Below, one piece after another: positions 48,887 to 60,680 of a stretch of DNA of 64,000 bases; position 1 is the first letter of the stretch, and every line of letters begins with the position of its first letter. The translations under genes were made by a program, and so were the position numbers. The notes under the pieces were generated by a model. The model was not told the origin of the DNA. It did no database searches and saw only the letters and a list, made by a program, of their open reading frames with translations. Origin of the DNA: Sclerodactyla briareus (taxonomy: Eukaryota > Echinodermata > Holothuroidea > Dendrochirotida > Sclerodactylidae); assembly GCA_026419785.1 (NCBI GenBank), contig JAODTK010005916.1, forward strand, positions 132,052 to 196,051. The letters run 5' to 3'.

Positions 48887-49790
48887 TTTTGTTTTGGTAG
48901 CAAGATTTCCAAAGTGAAAATTTTACATTGATTCATATATTTGGAATTCTGTGGATTCCCCCGTTATGTCACAAGACAAAGTTTGCCATAGCTGATGATG
49001 CCTCATCGGAAAACTCGAATCGGCTGTTTTTTATACGTACATGATCGTTTAACCTGGGCGAAACAAACGTAAGCCTAAATGTCCAATATGAGTCAGTCCC
49101 TCATTGATTGGCATTGCTCGTGCGTCGAATGGAAGGGGGGGGGGGGGGTTAAATTATCGCGATTTCTTTACGAAGTAATATTTCGAATACTTTAAACATG
49201 GACATACATGTTCAGCCAACTATAATACCAGATACCAGGTTTGATTATATAGAAGTCGCACATGGTCCCCAATCTTCGAAATGGCTTCCTCTGTTGCCAT
49301 GGTCCCTCTTCGGAACAGTTGGATATTGCACACACTGTATGTTATTCGAGTTGTGGGTCTCTTCTAACCATTGTTACCCATTGACGCCATTGACAAAGTA
49401 TTTACATTCCCTGTGGACTACCTATAACACAACAGGAAATTCGAAATTCAACGTTGAATTCATGAATTGTAGGTATTCACCTCAAGATTCCGTAACGACC
49501 TCTACAACTCGTGCATATCAGCACTTTTCCTTCCATTTTATTTTTCCGGGGGAGGGGGACGTTAGCTCCCGTCACAGCCGGCATAACCATTGATTGTTGA
49601 GTGGATAAATTTTCGATCAACTATATTGAGACAAGGTATACACCCGGAGCTAACTGATCCAGTAACCTGATATCAGCACTTGCTCATAGGTCGTGAATAG
49701 GAAGATATTTGCAGATCGAGATACAGTCAAATACTACATACGCCTTTCTACTGCTCGACATCCCTGTACTAACCGTTCAAGGCTAAAATC

Positions 49791-50235
49791 CCCGCCAAAA
49801 TTGTTGGCACAAATCCTCCCGAATACCGTATCTGAACCTGGGACTGGTAATTTGGCTGGAGGCCCCCCCCCCCCCCCCCCCCCCCTCCCGTTTCAATGTT
49901 GAGGAAAAGTTCTTAGGAGTGAATTACACTAGAACAGCAACATTGATCGGGGGCGCGGGGGGTTCGCAGTACGTGCAGTTTTGTTCCAACTACTTTTGGC
50001 GGGCATCAATTCCCACCAAAATTGTTGGCACAAATCCTCCCGAAATACCGTATCAGAAACTGGGACGGTTAATTTGGCTGGAGGCCATGCACAGACCCCC
50101 CCCCCCCCCCCTCCCGTTTCAATGTTGAGGAAATGCTTTTGGATGGAATGACACTAATAACATTCAACATTGAATCGGGGCGCGGGGCTTTTTCGCAGTA
50201 CGTGCAGTTTTGTTCCAACACTTTGGGCGGGGATT
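49791..50235 (+). repeat. Tandem pair of ~221-bp units with C homopolymers
   Basis: Units start at about 49791 and 50012. Each has CCAAAATTGTTGGCACAAAT, CCTCCCGAA, ATTTGGCTGGAGGC, a C run (about 24 at 49863-49886, about 16 at 50097-50112), CTCCCGTTTCAATGTTGAGG and GCAGTACGTGCAGTTTTGTT. A third partial start (TTTGGGCGGGGATTG) follows. It is absent from block A. Confidence 0.8.
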
Positions 50236-51566
50236 GTATGTCCATATGTGCGGATGTTGGATGCGACATGACTCCAGGATTAGCGGACTCACGCAAGTAC
50301 AAGCATCGGGCGTATTTAAATCATCTGTGAATAATTTCAAAGATAAGACAAGTCCCATATCGGCGGTAAAAAACATCCAATTGAAATGGGACGAACACTG
50401 AGAATGCAAAATTAGCAACTGTACTGGTGCAGCAATAATGCCGCATCATGCACGGCAAATAAATTTGGTATCTTCCTCGTGGAGCAATTTAACGTTCATG
50501 GGTTGCTGGATATTTAGGGTCCTTCTCAAATGCCTCTAACATATCACCTCCACGCAAAATTATGATTTTCCTCATTCATACCAGACGTTGGCATCTATGG
50601 AATCCTCGCCTAGCTGTTTATGTCTATACCTTATTAGTCCTCTTCACGGAGGAACAATATACGTTCGTGTCATCCACAGGCCACGCCGGAAGTTGGAACC
50701 TATATTACGATATAAAGAGCAAGTGCCTGCCTTTATATGACCGATTAACGAGACCTCTATCTATCGATTGAGCGTTATCCAGAAATAGCCCCCGATCGAG
50801 GATAATAAACATTAATTTGGATCATTACCATCAATGAGTGTTCCTGGTTTATAGCCGTAATTTTTTCCCAGGAGAGAAATTAAAAAGAAAAAGAAATGTT
50901 TATCACGAGTGCTGCCAGATCATAAAACAAAATGAACAGCTTACACAAGTAGGTTCATCGCTGCAACAAGGGTTACCTATGAGATCGGTACGCGAGCCCT
51001 GTCATTGACTACGACCCTGAAGACCACCGGAATCCACACGACACAGGCACGAGTTATCAATTTGGGTCGGAGGCATTCTCCCGAAAAAAAGGTGATAGTT
51101 TCGAATAGAAATAGTTGAGTAGATCAACATCTTTTGACACAAATGTGGAAACCCATGCTGAGTTGAGTATCGCAAATCCATAACATTAGCATATGGTAGC
51201 TCCTAGTTGCGCCTAGTAATTATCGAACATCTATACTCGTTGGTAGTATATAGGTTAGTACGAATATTCACGATAACACAAGACGAACATGTTTCATGTC
51301 ACTTTCTTGATTCGGGAAATTTGTTTGTCTTCGAAGAAAAGCAACTATGTCCCCCTCCTGTGAATAATGACCTGGACTCGCCACTTGGACTGCCTATGCT
51401 GAGGACCACACACAGCGAAGGTATGTATATAGGTCCCATTTATAGATGAATCTAAGATGTTACCCAATTGTTTGACAACGCTCTGCACCAGCAGTTTGCC
51501 TAATCTGTTCCTCATAATCCTCTCTGAGCGATCCGCTGGATGAAAAAAAAGTCATTTTACACTCAC

Positions 51567-51653
51567 CGGAGTCGCCCATTGTCGATTCGAATGTCAAAAC
51601 GTAGATGAGACAAGAGGTGAAAAAATGACGATGAACAAGCGAGACTTCGTCAT
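51567..51653 (-). CDS. Receptor gene B, exon 1: signal peptide
   Basis: The ATG at 51651-51653 starts MTKSRLFIVIF, a typical basic-then-hydrophobic signal sequence. After a run of six T the frame shifts by one to TSCLIYVLTFESTMGDSG, ending at donor GTGAGT (51561-51566). The join GGC GAC TCC G / AT CCA GGC GAT to 47536 is in phase and gives GDSDPGD, matching GDFDPGD in copy A. The break falls in a T homopolymer, as expected for a miscounted run. The conserved donor, phase and hydrophobicity in two paralogues make this the best candidate for the first coding exon of the receptor. Confidence 0.65.
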
Positions 51654-52132
51654 CTTCAGTCCCCCAGAACATTATATCATTGAAGAGTAGTCCTGTGTAC
51701 GAACAGAAATAGACCGATCCCAGATTAACCGAAATTGGACGAATATTTCGATGGATATAAGTCGCCTATAGTCGGATCGAATTAATGACGACATAGCATC
51801 AGGTCTATATGTCTTTGGAGAATTAATGACAATCCCTCCATTTCGATTGAGTGATCGGCCGACTGAAATCATATAGCTTGTCAGAGTGTTATTCGTTATA
51901 ACACTACAGTCGATGTCAGTTTGCTGCCCTAATAGCACAGCGAAATCGTTTCATACGTATTTACACTGCGGTAAATCAACTCTGTCTGTGAATTCTGTCT
52001 GTAAGGTGTGAAAAAAATAATGCAATAAGAATGGAATCAGGCTCTATCGGTACTTACCAGTTTGGAAAGTTCTTTTTTCCCTCTCTGGAGCAAAAATGAT
52101 GAGAGCGGCGCATGGATTGCCGTTTGGCTCAG
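51654..52132 (-). promoter_or_regulatory. 5' flank of receptor gene B up to the inserted element
   Basis: Aligns with the region upstream of exon 1 in copy A (for example CCCTCTCTGGAGCAA near 52080 and 12510). The alignment stops at about 52117-52132, where the 4.4-kb inverted-repeat element begins, and resumes at about 56495. The insertion thus lies roughly 0.5 kb upstream of the start codon and separates the gene from any more distal promoter parts. I see no convincing TATA box. Confidence 0.35.
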
Positions 52133-52172
52133 GCAGATTATAGGCCAAGAGCATTCGCTCAAAATTACCACA

Positions 52173-52390
52173 AAGATGGACATGTATGGTAACAAGCTGA
52201 ATTTTTCAACAAGGTCCAGAAAAAGGTGTAGATTAACATACTAAAATCCCCTGGAAATCCCAGTGGGAAACTTAGTATCCAAGATGGCGTCCAAAATGGC
52301 CGCCATTCACTGTTTGGCCCAACTTTGTCCTCAAATTATCGAAGGAAATGAAAAAGGGTCTCTTTATATGTTTTTTAAGGGCGCGAGAAA
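52173..52390 (+). repeat. Left terminal inverted repeat of the 4.4-kb element
   Basis: The best part is 52173-52262; similarity to the right arm continues to about 52390 with gaps. It contains two of the AAGATGG motifs. Confidence 0.75.
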
Positions 52391-52679
52391 TCGAATATTA
52401 ACAGTTAGTTTTGGTGATAATAAAATGCTTCTAAAGGCCTAAACAAGATGGCGCTTCCAAATAAATTTTTTTTTCATGTAAAATGGCCGACATTTTCAAG
52501 TTTTTTTTTGCCAAAAATATGGCCTCCAGATTAGCATGAAGAGTAAATAATGGCGTGAATCCATGTTTTAGTTTTTAATGTACAACAGATCAGTTGTTAA
52601 ATAGGTTTAACTTAGTATTTGGAAGGATTGCAAGTGCCTGGACCAAGATGGCGGTTCAAAAAACACCACCCCCTCCCCC

Positions 52680-53620
52680 CTTCTATTCGTGTCCTCATTC
52701 GATAAAAAAAAAAAAAAAAATCTCAAATCAAATGTAAAATCAGGTAAGAGAGATGTTCTAAAACCTTTTCAAGCTATTCCAATCAGGATACATGTGGAAA
52801 CTAAGAGTAACTCTTGGAGTTTGAAAAAACAATAAAATAATAAAGATACAGTTGAACCGAAATTTGATCTAGCTTTCATGTAGTTATACTCGTTCAAATT
52901 TGGCTGCCAAATAACCCTAGTAATAATCAATGAGGAAATTATACCTCCCGATAGTGCAAATGGAACATTTCCGCTGACAGATAATCTACCCCCCATTCCC
53001 GCAACATGGTGATATGTGAAAATGATCTATATACATGACTGTTACGCGATGTACTGCCATGAACATCAGAAGAGCGGTCCAATATTCTTAAAAGTTCTAC
53101 ACTGGTGACAGACTGATTGCATAGAATAGATAGCCTAAGCATACTGTGGGGGCCTATGTTGTGCCCATAAATTTGAACAGAAAACCAAGAGCATCAATCC
53201 GGGCGGCGGAGAGGGGGGGGGCGCTAACACCCTGGGGGATGGAATATTCTCTCACATCCTGGAGAAGAGGGGTGGGTTATGCCCACCGTCTCTGAACCAA
53301 AATCTCCCATTGACCGCAGACTTCTCAAACATGGAGTTGGGGTGGTAAAGTCAGGCCCCTCATCCCACTACTGATCGTGATTGACAAACATGGGCCCAAT
53401 AATGGAAATAGTGGGACGTACCCAGTCTCTCATTTTGGCGGGCGCCGTAGATTAGGAAGAGAAGGGGGACTGTTCGGGCAGGTGGGCGAAATCAGCTGAT
53501 TCTGCATATGGACCTACACTATTTGGGGACAGTGAGATATCAGAACACACCCGGCGCTGATTAGCTGCTGCATATACTCTCGGGATTGTCGGAGGGCGTG
53601 ACCGGGTCCTATGATCGGCG
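52680..53620. other. Interior of the 4.4-kb element, left
   Basis: Unassigned sequence with an A run (52706-52720) and a G run (53211-53221). There is no coding frame I recognise. Confidence 0.35.
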
Positions 53621-53690
53621 TAATGTTTGTAAAGCGCTTTGAGCACTTCGTGTAAAGCGCGATATAAGAAATGACTTATCATCATTTTCT
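53620..53690 (+). mobile_element. SINE/LINE 3' tail remnant inside the 4.4-kb element
   Basis: GTAAAGCGCTTTGAGCACTT followed by CGTGTAAAGCGCGATATAAG matches the tail of the SINE at 48817 (GTAAAGCGCTTGATC, GAAAGCGCTTTATAAG). The upstream part shows no clear tRNA head. Confidence 0.65.
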
Positions 53691-56229
53691 CGTGTGCGTT
53701 CATTGGGGGTCAAGAACATCGACCTGGGGCCCATTCAACTTCCATAATCCCTTATTAGCCATTGCACAAAGCACTAACAATCGCCGTGGGAATAAATATC
53801 ACTTCACCCATCCACTTCACTGATGAGCACATGCCTGGACGGAACCTAGCCCTATTTGACTGCCACTAACAAGCGATAGTCTTGGGCTTACCCCCTCCCC
53901 CCCCCCCACCACTCCCTGAGGTACCCCGAAGATGGGCCATCCATGAGCCCGGGGCGTTCCCGTCGAGGCCTGAGCCCGCGGTTCCCGTTCAACAGTATTA
54001 CGTTGGGTAGGTGGATCGTCCGCGGGAAGGCGTGCCTATGCCCCCAAAAAGCCCAGTAGGTTTCCGAGGGCATCAACCAGAGAATCTGCAAACTTAGCAA
54101 GTAATGCAGCACCATCCAGCGCGGTTCACGTCATAAACTCTGACTCCACCGAATAGACCCCGCCAACCCTTTTCCAAAATCCAGTTACCATACATGTGTT
54201 GGAGCTACTGTACTACCCTGCCCCCCACACACCTGTGACAATGGGGAGGCTCAAAACTCAAGGAAGAACGCACAAGATACCAGGTGAACACGACGGGAAG
54301 TAGTTCATAGGCCACCAAGAAAACCTCTACCGAATCCCGGATGCTTCGCTCCCCAAAGTTCGATCCCGTGTGTTTCTATTTTTGGTTAAGACGGACAGGA
54401 AGCCAAGATTACAATCCAGTGGGTTTCGGGAGTGAAACCTGAAATGATTGGGACGTTGATGTACAACGGATTCTGTTCAGGATGGGGGGGGGGTGATCCT
54501 AGCAGAGACTTTGCCAGATATTGAGAGAAAGGGAGTTATGTAACTCATCCATGTCAGTCCGCGACGTAACTCTGCCCTTTCCAGATTGATTGTAATAGTT
54601 AGTCCTCTTTTCTAGTCAGTTTGGGTAACCAGTGTTCAAATAGGGCCGTAGAGACCATGCAACAACTTGATGTCAGCATGGCCACCAGCTTAGAGCATCT
54701 CTGGGTGCAAGCCACGGACCCCAGAGTTTTCGCGCCTTAAACTCAATGCCTTACGAGTTTCCTAAGTAGTAGGAACGTCCATAATTACAAGCAGTTCGAG
54801 CTTGGAGCTAAGCTTGGTACGAATCCTCAAAAAATACCATAAAAAAATTGCTGAGGGGAGATACTCTACATGCAGTTGTCAAGTACTGACTTATGTATGA
54901 GTCAAACTGGTTCCGGCAAAGGAGGCCACCCCCATGTAGGACTACAACCACAAACAATAGAAAAAAATAGAGATATCAGTTTCGTGCGGAATAATGCACT
55001 TCGATTTGTCCATCTTAGGATATTGGGCTAGTGCTTATGTCATGGGGTCTCCTTTCTATTACTACTTTAAAGTGTAATTGGTGATGTATTTTGATGTACT
55101 GAAGACTCAATGGTTAATTGCCATTTGGCGGCGATGCAATCCCCGATAACGTTTGTTATGAACATGTACTTCCGGAACATTGTTGTTCCGATTTGATCTG
55201 TCAATTTAGTTCTATGAATTTAAAAACTATCGCCTAAACTAAATATTGAGTTGTTGTAATGGAGTGATAAAATGGTTGTTGTTATGTCCATTTCCTGCTT
55301 TTTGGGCAATCTTGTAGTAGCCAATGAGCAACATTGTTCATCTTGTAAAGTGGTATGGTTCACTGTCACCACAAAAAAAAAAACTGTTCATAGCATTCTT
55401 ACAAATACAGATGAAGTGGAAAGTGTTTTTTGTTAAATTAATATTGAGATGTTGGAATCAATCATGAAAAACATGTGTACATTGTCTTGCACTACATTGT
55501 GGAAAGACCACCAGTAAAGGTGATGCAATATTATTTTACAAAGTAACCCCCCATTCCTCTCTGGACCCAAGGACAGTTGGGCAGTGCAGGATAAATTTCA
55601 AAACAATATCTTGAAAAGCAATCCTGAATTCAGGCAACCAAATACTGGCAGATAATAATAGAATGGGTTGCTTCTCACGTCAGTTACAGAAATTTGAGAG
55701 TGTCTCGTCTGACTGCAAAGACAAAGCTCACCTGGGTCTGTAGTAGGTGGGGTAAGAGACGTAGAAAAATTGTGAGTGAACATCCGATGGTTGCAGCAAT
55801 ATGACTTGCGGCCTAAGAAACGGGAACAGGCACTTCAATGTGCAATAAGTGCAGTGGACCAGTTATATGTTATAACACAATTCCTTTGAAACCAGGTGAA
55901 GATGACAAATAGAATGCACCATTTGAGGGGTGAATAGAAAAATGATTTGTCCGTCACAACAGATAAGCTAAAACCTCCTGATTAGTACATTGCAAACATT
56001 TAGGTACTTAGCTATTAATTGAATTTTTTGGGCACCATATTGTTAATGCCTCACAGACCATGATGACCCCACATAGTAATTGAAAATATCAATTCCTCAT
56101 ACCTCAGAACCAGATATTTAGACAGCTGTTTACTCCAAGGCAAATAGACAGCTATTGGACTGGCGGCCATGTGAATCAGTTTTTTGGCGCCATCTGGTTT
56201 ATTGTCATATGAGCATCGGATTACTGAAA
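53691..56229. other. Interior of the 4.4-kb element, right
   Basis: About 2.5 kb without a recognised gene. Short frames at 53888-54115 and 55598-55783 have no domain. C run at 53892-53908 and G run at 54483-54493. Confidence 0.35.
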
Positions 56230-56461
56230 TAACTTCCTAAATGAATTCCTCATGCCTCAAAACATTAATAGACACCTTTTTCATTTCTGTGATAATGTGG
56301 AGACAAAGTTGTGTCAAACAGTGAAAATGGCGGCCTTGTTTGGAGCCATCGGATTTCAAAGTTTCCACAACTGGGATTGTCGGGGAGTTTTAGTATGTTA
56401 ATCTACCACATTATTCTGACCTATGTTGAAAAAATCAGCTTGTTACCGACATGTCCATCTT
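56230..56461 (-). repeat. Right terminal inverted repeat of the 4.4-kb element
   Basis: Reverse complement of the left arm; the strongest part is 56371-56461, ending CCATCTT. It includes GGCGGCC and GGCGCCATCTGG, reverse complements of the AAGATGGCG-type motifs. Confidence 0.75.
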
Positions 56462-57128
56462 TTCTCTAATGCTTGGTATATACTGCGAAATTTACCAGTT
56501 TCCCACGCTGGGAAGTGAAATCACGCACGTAAGCGGTATGGAAATAGTCGATGAAGACAGTGGGGCTATAGGCCGACAACGCGATGTACGATGTAGCTTC
56601 ATATATCAAAACAAAACCTAAGCTAAGTGATGATAGACTATTGAACTCGTTGTGTTGTTTTAGTGGTTTAGGAAACTACGATCATTATTGTTTAAACTAA
56701 TTTAACATGACCTTGTAGGCAGGGGCAAACAGTGGGTGTGAGGTCTAAAACCCACTGTGGAAAGCGCCAGTAAACGCCAAGAAGAGCGTCAAAAGTTGTC
56801 CCGAGTCGGCAAACGTACAATGCTGAACAATGAACAATGGGAATGATGTGGCAACCGGAACGTCAGTGATCCCCAAAACTCTTTGCGACGAATTATGAAC
56901 TATGGTCTTGCAACAAACACTGTTTGCCTTTCGTACATGAACGTGCTAAACACGGTCATAGGGAAAATGACAAGAGGTGTTGTATAGTAAACACCTAGAA
57001 TCCATAAAAACTTGTATAGAAAACAGACTTATTATCGGCCAGAATATCACTTGTGACGGCAAAATTATAGTTACGCTTGATTTCTGAATGGATTAACTTA
57101 TAACACGACACGTGGCACTGATCTGATG

Positions 57129-58907
57129 CGTCAACAACCAGATTTCTTACGAATCACTCTAAAATCAATATTTGTACCGATATAATTCGATTTTGGGGGA
57201 ATATGTAGGATGATAAGACAACAGTAGGCGCGTACCGAGAAGATGTGTTGGGGAGGGGGGGGTTTGAGTTTGATGGTCGGAAACACAAGGGAAGTGCGCC
57301 CTCACCCTTCCTATTGGCAAATACGTTACGATTTATGGGCCTATTGTCACATGCTGCTGCAATATTGGGTAAATAAAAGCTGCACAACCTGTACTGAACT
57401 GCCAAAAAAAACAAAAACAAATTTTGTCTGTTAAAAATTATTGATCACTTGGGCCCTTAACAACTATAAAGAGATGTCACTTTGAAATTATTGAAGTGTT
57501 ATGGCGTTTTAAAGAGTAAAAACTGGGCCAAAAAACTGAACAAAATGACCTGAAAACCACTCACGAATATTTTGCGCGGACTTTAGCATACAGAACAGTC
57601 ACTGAGTTCCGTCGAATCTCACTCAAGTTGCTATAAATCCACTGTCGAGTGTGCGCGGATGTCTGAGAGAGAGACTCCCGATGATTAGGTTGTGCAGCTA
57701 TATATATCGGGCCTGCTGAGCAACTGAAGATATTACAGCCATTCATTAAAAGCATCAGAGTTTTTGAAGCCGTCCACTCAATCACTTCCGATGGCACATG
57801 AATTAACAACCAACATTACGCGCATTACAGAAGCGTGAGCTCGTGCTATAGGGGGTAGGCTAGTCCAACCGAACCGCGCGCACGTTACGAAAAACAACCC
57901 ACGCGTCAGGGAGTCATAATTGAAAGAAATGATGGTTCAACTTTTGCTCCGGACGGCAGGACCGAATGAGTTTCAGACAGACAAGCATGTCGCCATGGTT
58001 GCCACTAACGTACGGTAACATGCATCTAAAATAATAAATAGGCAGAATGTCTTGCTGGCAAATTGCTCAGACTAGTGCACCATTACTGCAGTACCCCATC
58101 ACCGTGGTACAGCGATGCTAAATTTTAGGACTCAAACGATCGATCTGTGTCGCTGTACCGCCGACGGGTATACGTGTTCTAATAAGACTAGCAAAGATTT
58201 GAAACTAAACAAGCTGTTTCACCACAAACCCTCCTCCCCCCCCCTCTCCCCCCCCCCCCCCCCCCCCCCCCCGTCCCTGATTCTCGCAAAGTGGGGTTGT
58301 GGCGGGGCGAAAAAAAAACGCATATTTCGCAGGTCAAGACTGTGAATTTGGGGGGGTCATTATCGGAACCAAAAACTGATTTCGCAGGGCAAAAATATAT
58401 TCACACCCAAGAGCACGTACGTTGAGCTAAGTCAACATCAAGTCACACCGAGCACGCCGCCCCCCCCTCCCCCTCCTAAGAAACCAGAGAGCCAGAAGGC
58501 TTAGTGACTACTTGATGGACACAACGGTCTGGTTAAACTGAGATGATGGCAATAGCAAATAAGTACTATGCTGTTCCAGGCACAGCCAGGCAAGTTGGAC
58601 ATAGCCTGATCACAGGTAAAGTAGGTCCCCAAAAATACCAGAAGTTCCCACTTTTCCAAAATGAACCCTCGGACAAAAAATGATAGCATTCACGGCTCAT
58701 CTATGGTAAGCACACCCACTAAGTTGAACTTGGATACCACCAGGCATGTGGAACTTTAGCATGATTACAGGTAAAAACGACGAACGATGGTATAATTTAT
58801 TGAGAATGAGGGAAATTTGAAACTGGGTTTTCTGACTCAAAGCGGGAGGGGGGCCGAAAATACCTCCCTTCGTTACTTGTTCTTACCCGTCAGACTGCTT
58901 CATATTC
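57129..58907 (+). repeat. 1.78-kb tandem unit D1
   Basis: The unit starts CTTACGAATCACTCTAAAAT and runs through GGGGGAATATGTAGGATGAT, TAAAAGCTGCACAACCTG, GCTGAGCAACTGAAGATATT, TTTCAGACAGACAAGCATGT, a run of about 26 C (58245-58272) and AAGTTGGACATAGCCTGATC, ending at CCCGATTT. The next unit begins at once with CGTACGAATCACTCTAAAAT. Reading frames do not agree between D1 and D2, so I see no conserved protein. Two half-repeats with CAGGCATGTGGAACTT/CAAGTTGGACATAG-like sequence lie near the 3' end. Confidence 0.85.
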
Positions 58908-60680
58908 CCCGATTTCGTACGAATCACTCTAAAATCCTACATATTTGTACCCGATGATAATTTTATTTTGGGGGGGAATATGTAGGATGATAAGACAACA
59001 GTAAGGCGCCGTACCGAGAGATTTGTGGGGAGGGGAGGGGGTTTGAGTTGAGTCGGAACACAAGGGAGTGTCCCCTCACCCTCCACTGGCAAATAAGGAC
59101 GATGTATGCGGCCTCTAGTCAATGTGTGCACTATTGGGTAACTGGTAAATAAAAGCCTTGCCAAAACCTGTCTGAACTGCGAAAACAATTTTGTTGTTAA
59201 AAAATTTGTTGATCACTTTTGGCCCTTCACAAATATAAAAGAGATGTCACTTGAAATATTGTGAAAGTGTTATGGCGATTAAAGAGTAAAAACTGGGCCA
59301 AAAAGGAACCTGAACAAAAATGATAAAAACTCACCGATACTATTTTGCGCGGACTGTTAGCCTACAGACCAGTCACTGAGTCCGTCGAATCTCACTCAAG
59401 TTGCTATAAATTCACTTGTTGAGTGTGCCGCCGTTCATCTGAGAGAGAGACTCCGATGATTAGGTGGCAGCATGATATATCGTGACTGCTGAGCAACTGA
59501 AGATATTACGCCATTCATTCAAACGCATTCAAGAGTTTTGAGCGTCCACTCAATCACTCGATGGCACATGACTTAAACAACCAACATAAGGAATACAGCA
59601 ATCGTTAGCTACGTTGCTATGGGGGTAGGCTAGTTCAACAACCGAACCTAGCGCACGTTACGAAACACTCCACGCGTCAGGGAGTCAAATTGAAAGAAAT
59701 GATTGGTCTCATTTTTGTCGCGACTGTCAGGACCGAATGAGTTTCAGACAGACAAGCATGTCAGCCATGGTTGACAAAACGTAGGGTCGGTACCATGCCT
59801 TACTAATGGGCAAAGGAATGTCTTTGCTGATGCAAATTGCTCAGATAGTGCCCACTTACTGCAGATCCCCATACACCGTGATACGCGATGCTATTTTAGG
59901 AATCAACGATCAGCTCTGTGTCGCTGCTACCGCGCGGGGAGACGTGGTTATAATAATTTACTTAGCAAGAGGGAACTAATCAGCTGTTTTCCACACAACC
60001 CCCCCCCCCCCACTCCCCCCCCCCCCTCCGTCCATGATCTCGCCAAAGGGGGTGTGCGGGGCCAAACGCCATATTTGCAGGGTCAAGAAGTGAATGAGTC
60101 ATATTGGAACAAACTGATTTTGCAGGGCAAATATATATTCACCCACAAGAGCACGGTACGTTGACTACGTCCCAACCTCAAGTCACACCGAGCCACGCCG
60201 CCCCCCCCCCCCCACCTCCCCCTCCTAAGAAACCAGAGAGCCAGAAGGCTTAGTGATTACTTGCAGGACACAACGGTTGATATTAAAATGAGATCATGCA
60301 ATAGCAAAAATTGTATAGCATGTTCCATGACCAGCCAGGCGGTTGGACATAGCCTGATTACAAGGTAAAAGTAGGTCCGCCAAAAATACCAGAAGAAGTT
60401 CCACTTTTTCCCCCAAAATTGACCCGAGACAAAAAAAGGATAGACATTCACGTGCGCATCATGGTAGCACAACCCCACTAAGTTTGAACTTGATCCCACC
60501 AGCATGTTGGACTTTGGCTGATTACACAGGTAAAAATGACGACGAACGATGTTTATAATTTATTGAGAAATGAAACTGGGTTTTCTGACTCAAAGCGGGA
60601 GGGGGGCCGACGCCGACGGACCGATAATACATCACTCCGTACTTGTTCGTATCCGTCAGAATGCTTCATGCATTTCCCGG
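58908..60680 (+). repeat. 1.78-kb tandem unit D2
   Basis: Second unit, matching D1 along its whole length with many one-base indels and different C-run lengths (for example 8 C at 58459 against 14 C at 60200). The unit ends near CTTCATGCATTTCCCGG. A diverged fragment of the family is at 31478-31890 and another at about 61425-61600. Confidence 0.85.

Larger units (their letters stand above)
47537..51566 (-). other. Receptor gene B, intron 1
   Basis: About 4.0 kb between donor GTGAGT (51566) and AG (47537). Most of it aligns with intron 1 of copy A. Copy-specific parts are the SINE-bearing kilobase (about 48190-49190), a G run at 49137-49148 and the 221-bp tandem pair at 49791-50235. No extra exon is recognised. 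Confidence 0.65.
52133..56487. mobile_element. 4.4-kb terminal-inverted-repeat element inserted in block B
   Basis: Long inverted ends: AAGATGGACATGTATGGTAA with CAAGCTGAATTTTTCAAC and GTAGATTAACATACTAAAA at the left match the reverse complement of the right end (AAGATGGACATGTCGGTAAC, AAGCTGATTTTTTCAAC, GTAGATTAACATACTAAAA). Weaker similarity continues inward to about 52390 and 56230 (GGCCGCCATT, CACTGTTTG, CAACTTTGTC) and outward to the ends given. Block A lacks it. Interior frames are short and show no transposase, so it is non-autonomous or decayed. CAAGATGGCG-type motifs recur near the left end (52280, 52444, 52644). The superfamily and target duplication are not determined. Confidence 0.8.

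Noticed and set aside
57700-57790. Plus-strand AEQLKILQPFIKSIR-like peptide in D1, faintly like a hAT transposase
   Set aside because: The frame is not kept in D2 and no neighbouring hAT motifs are present.
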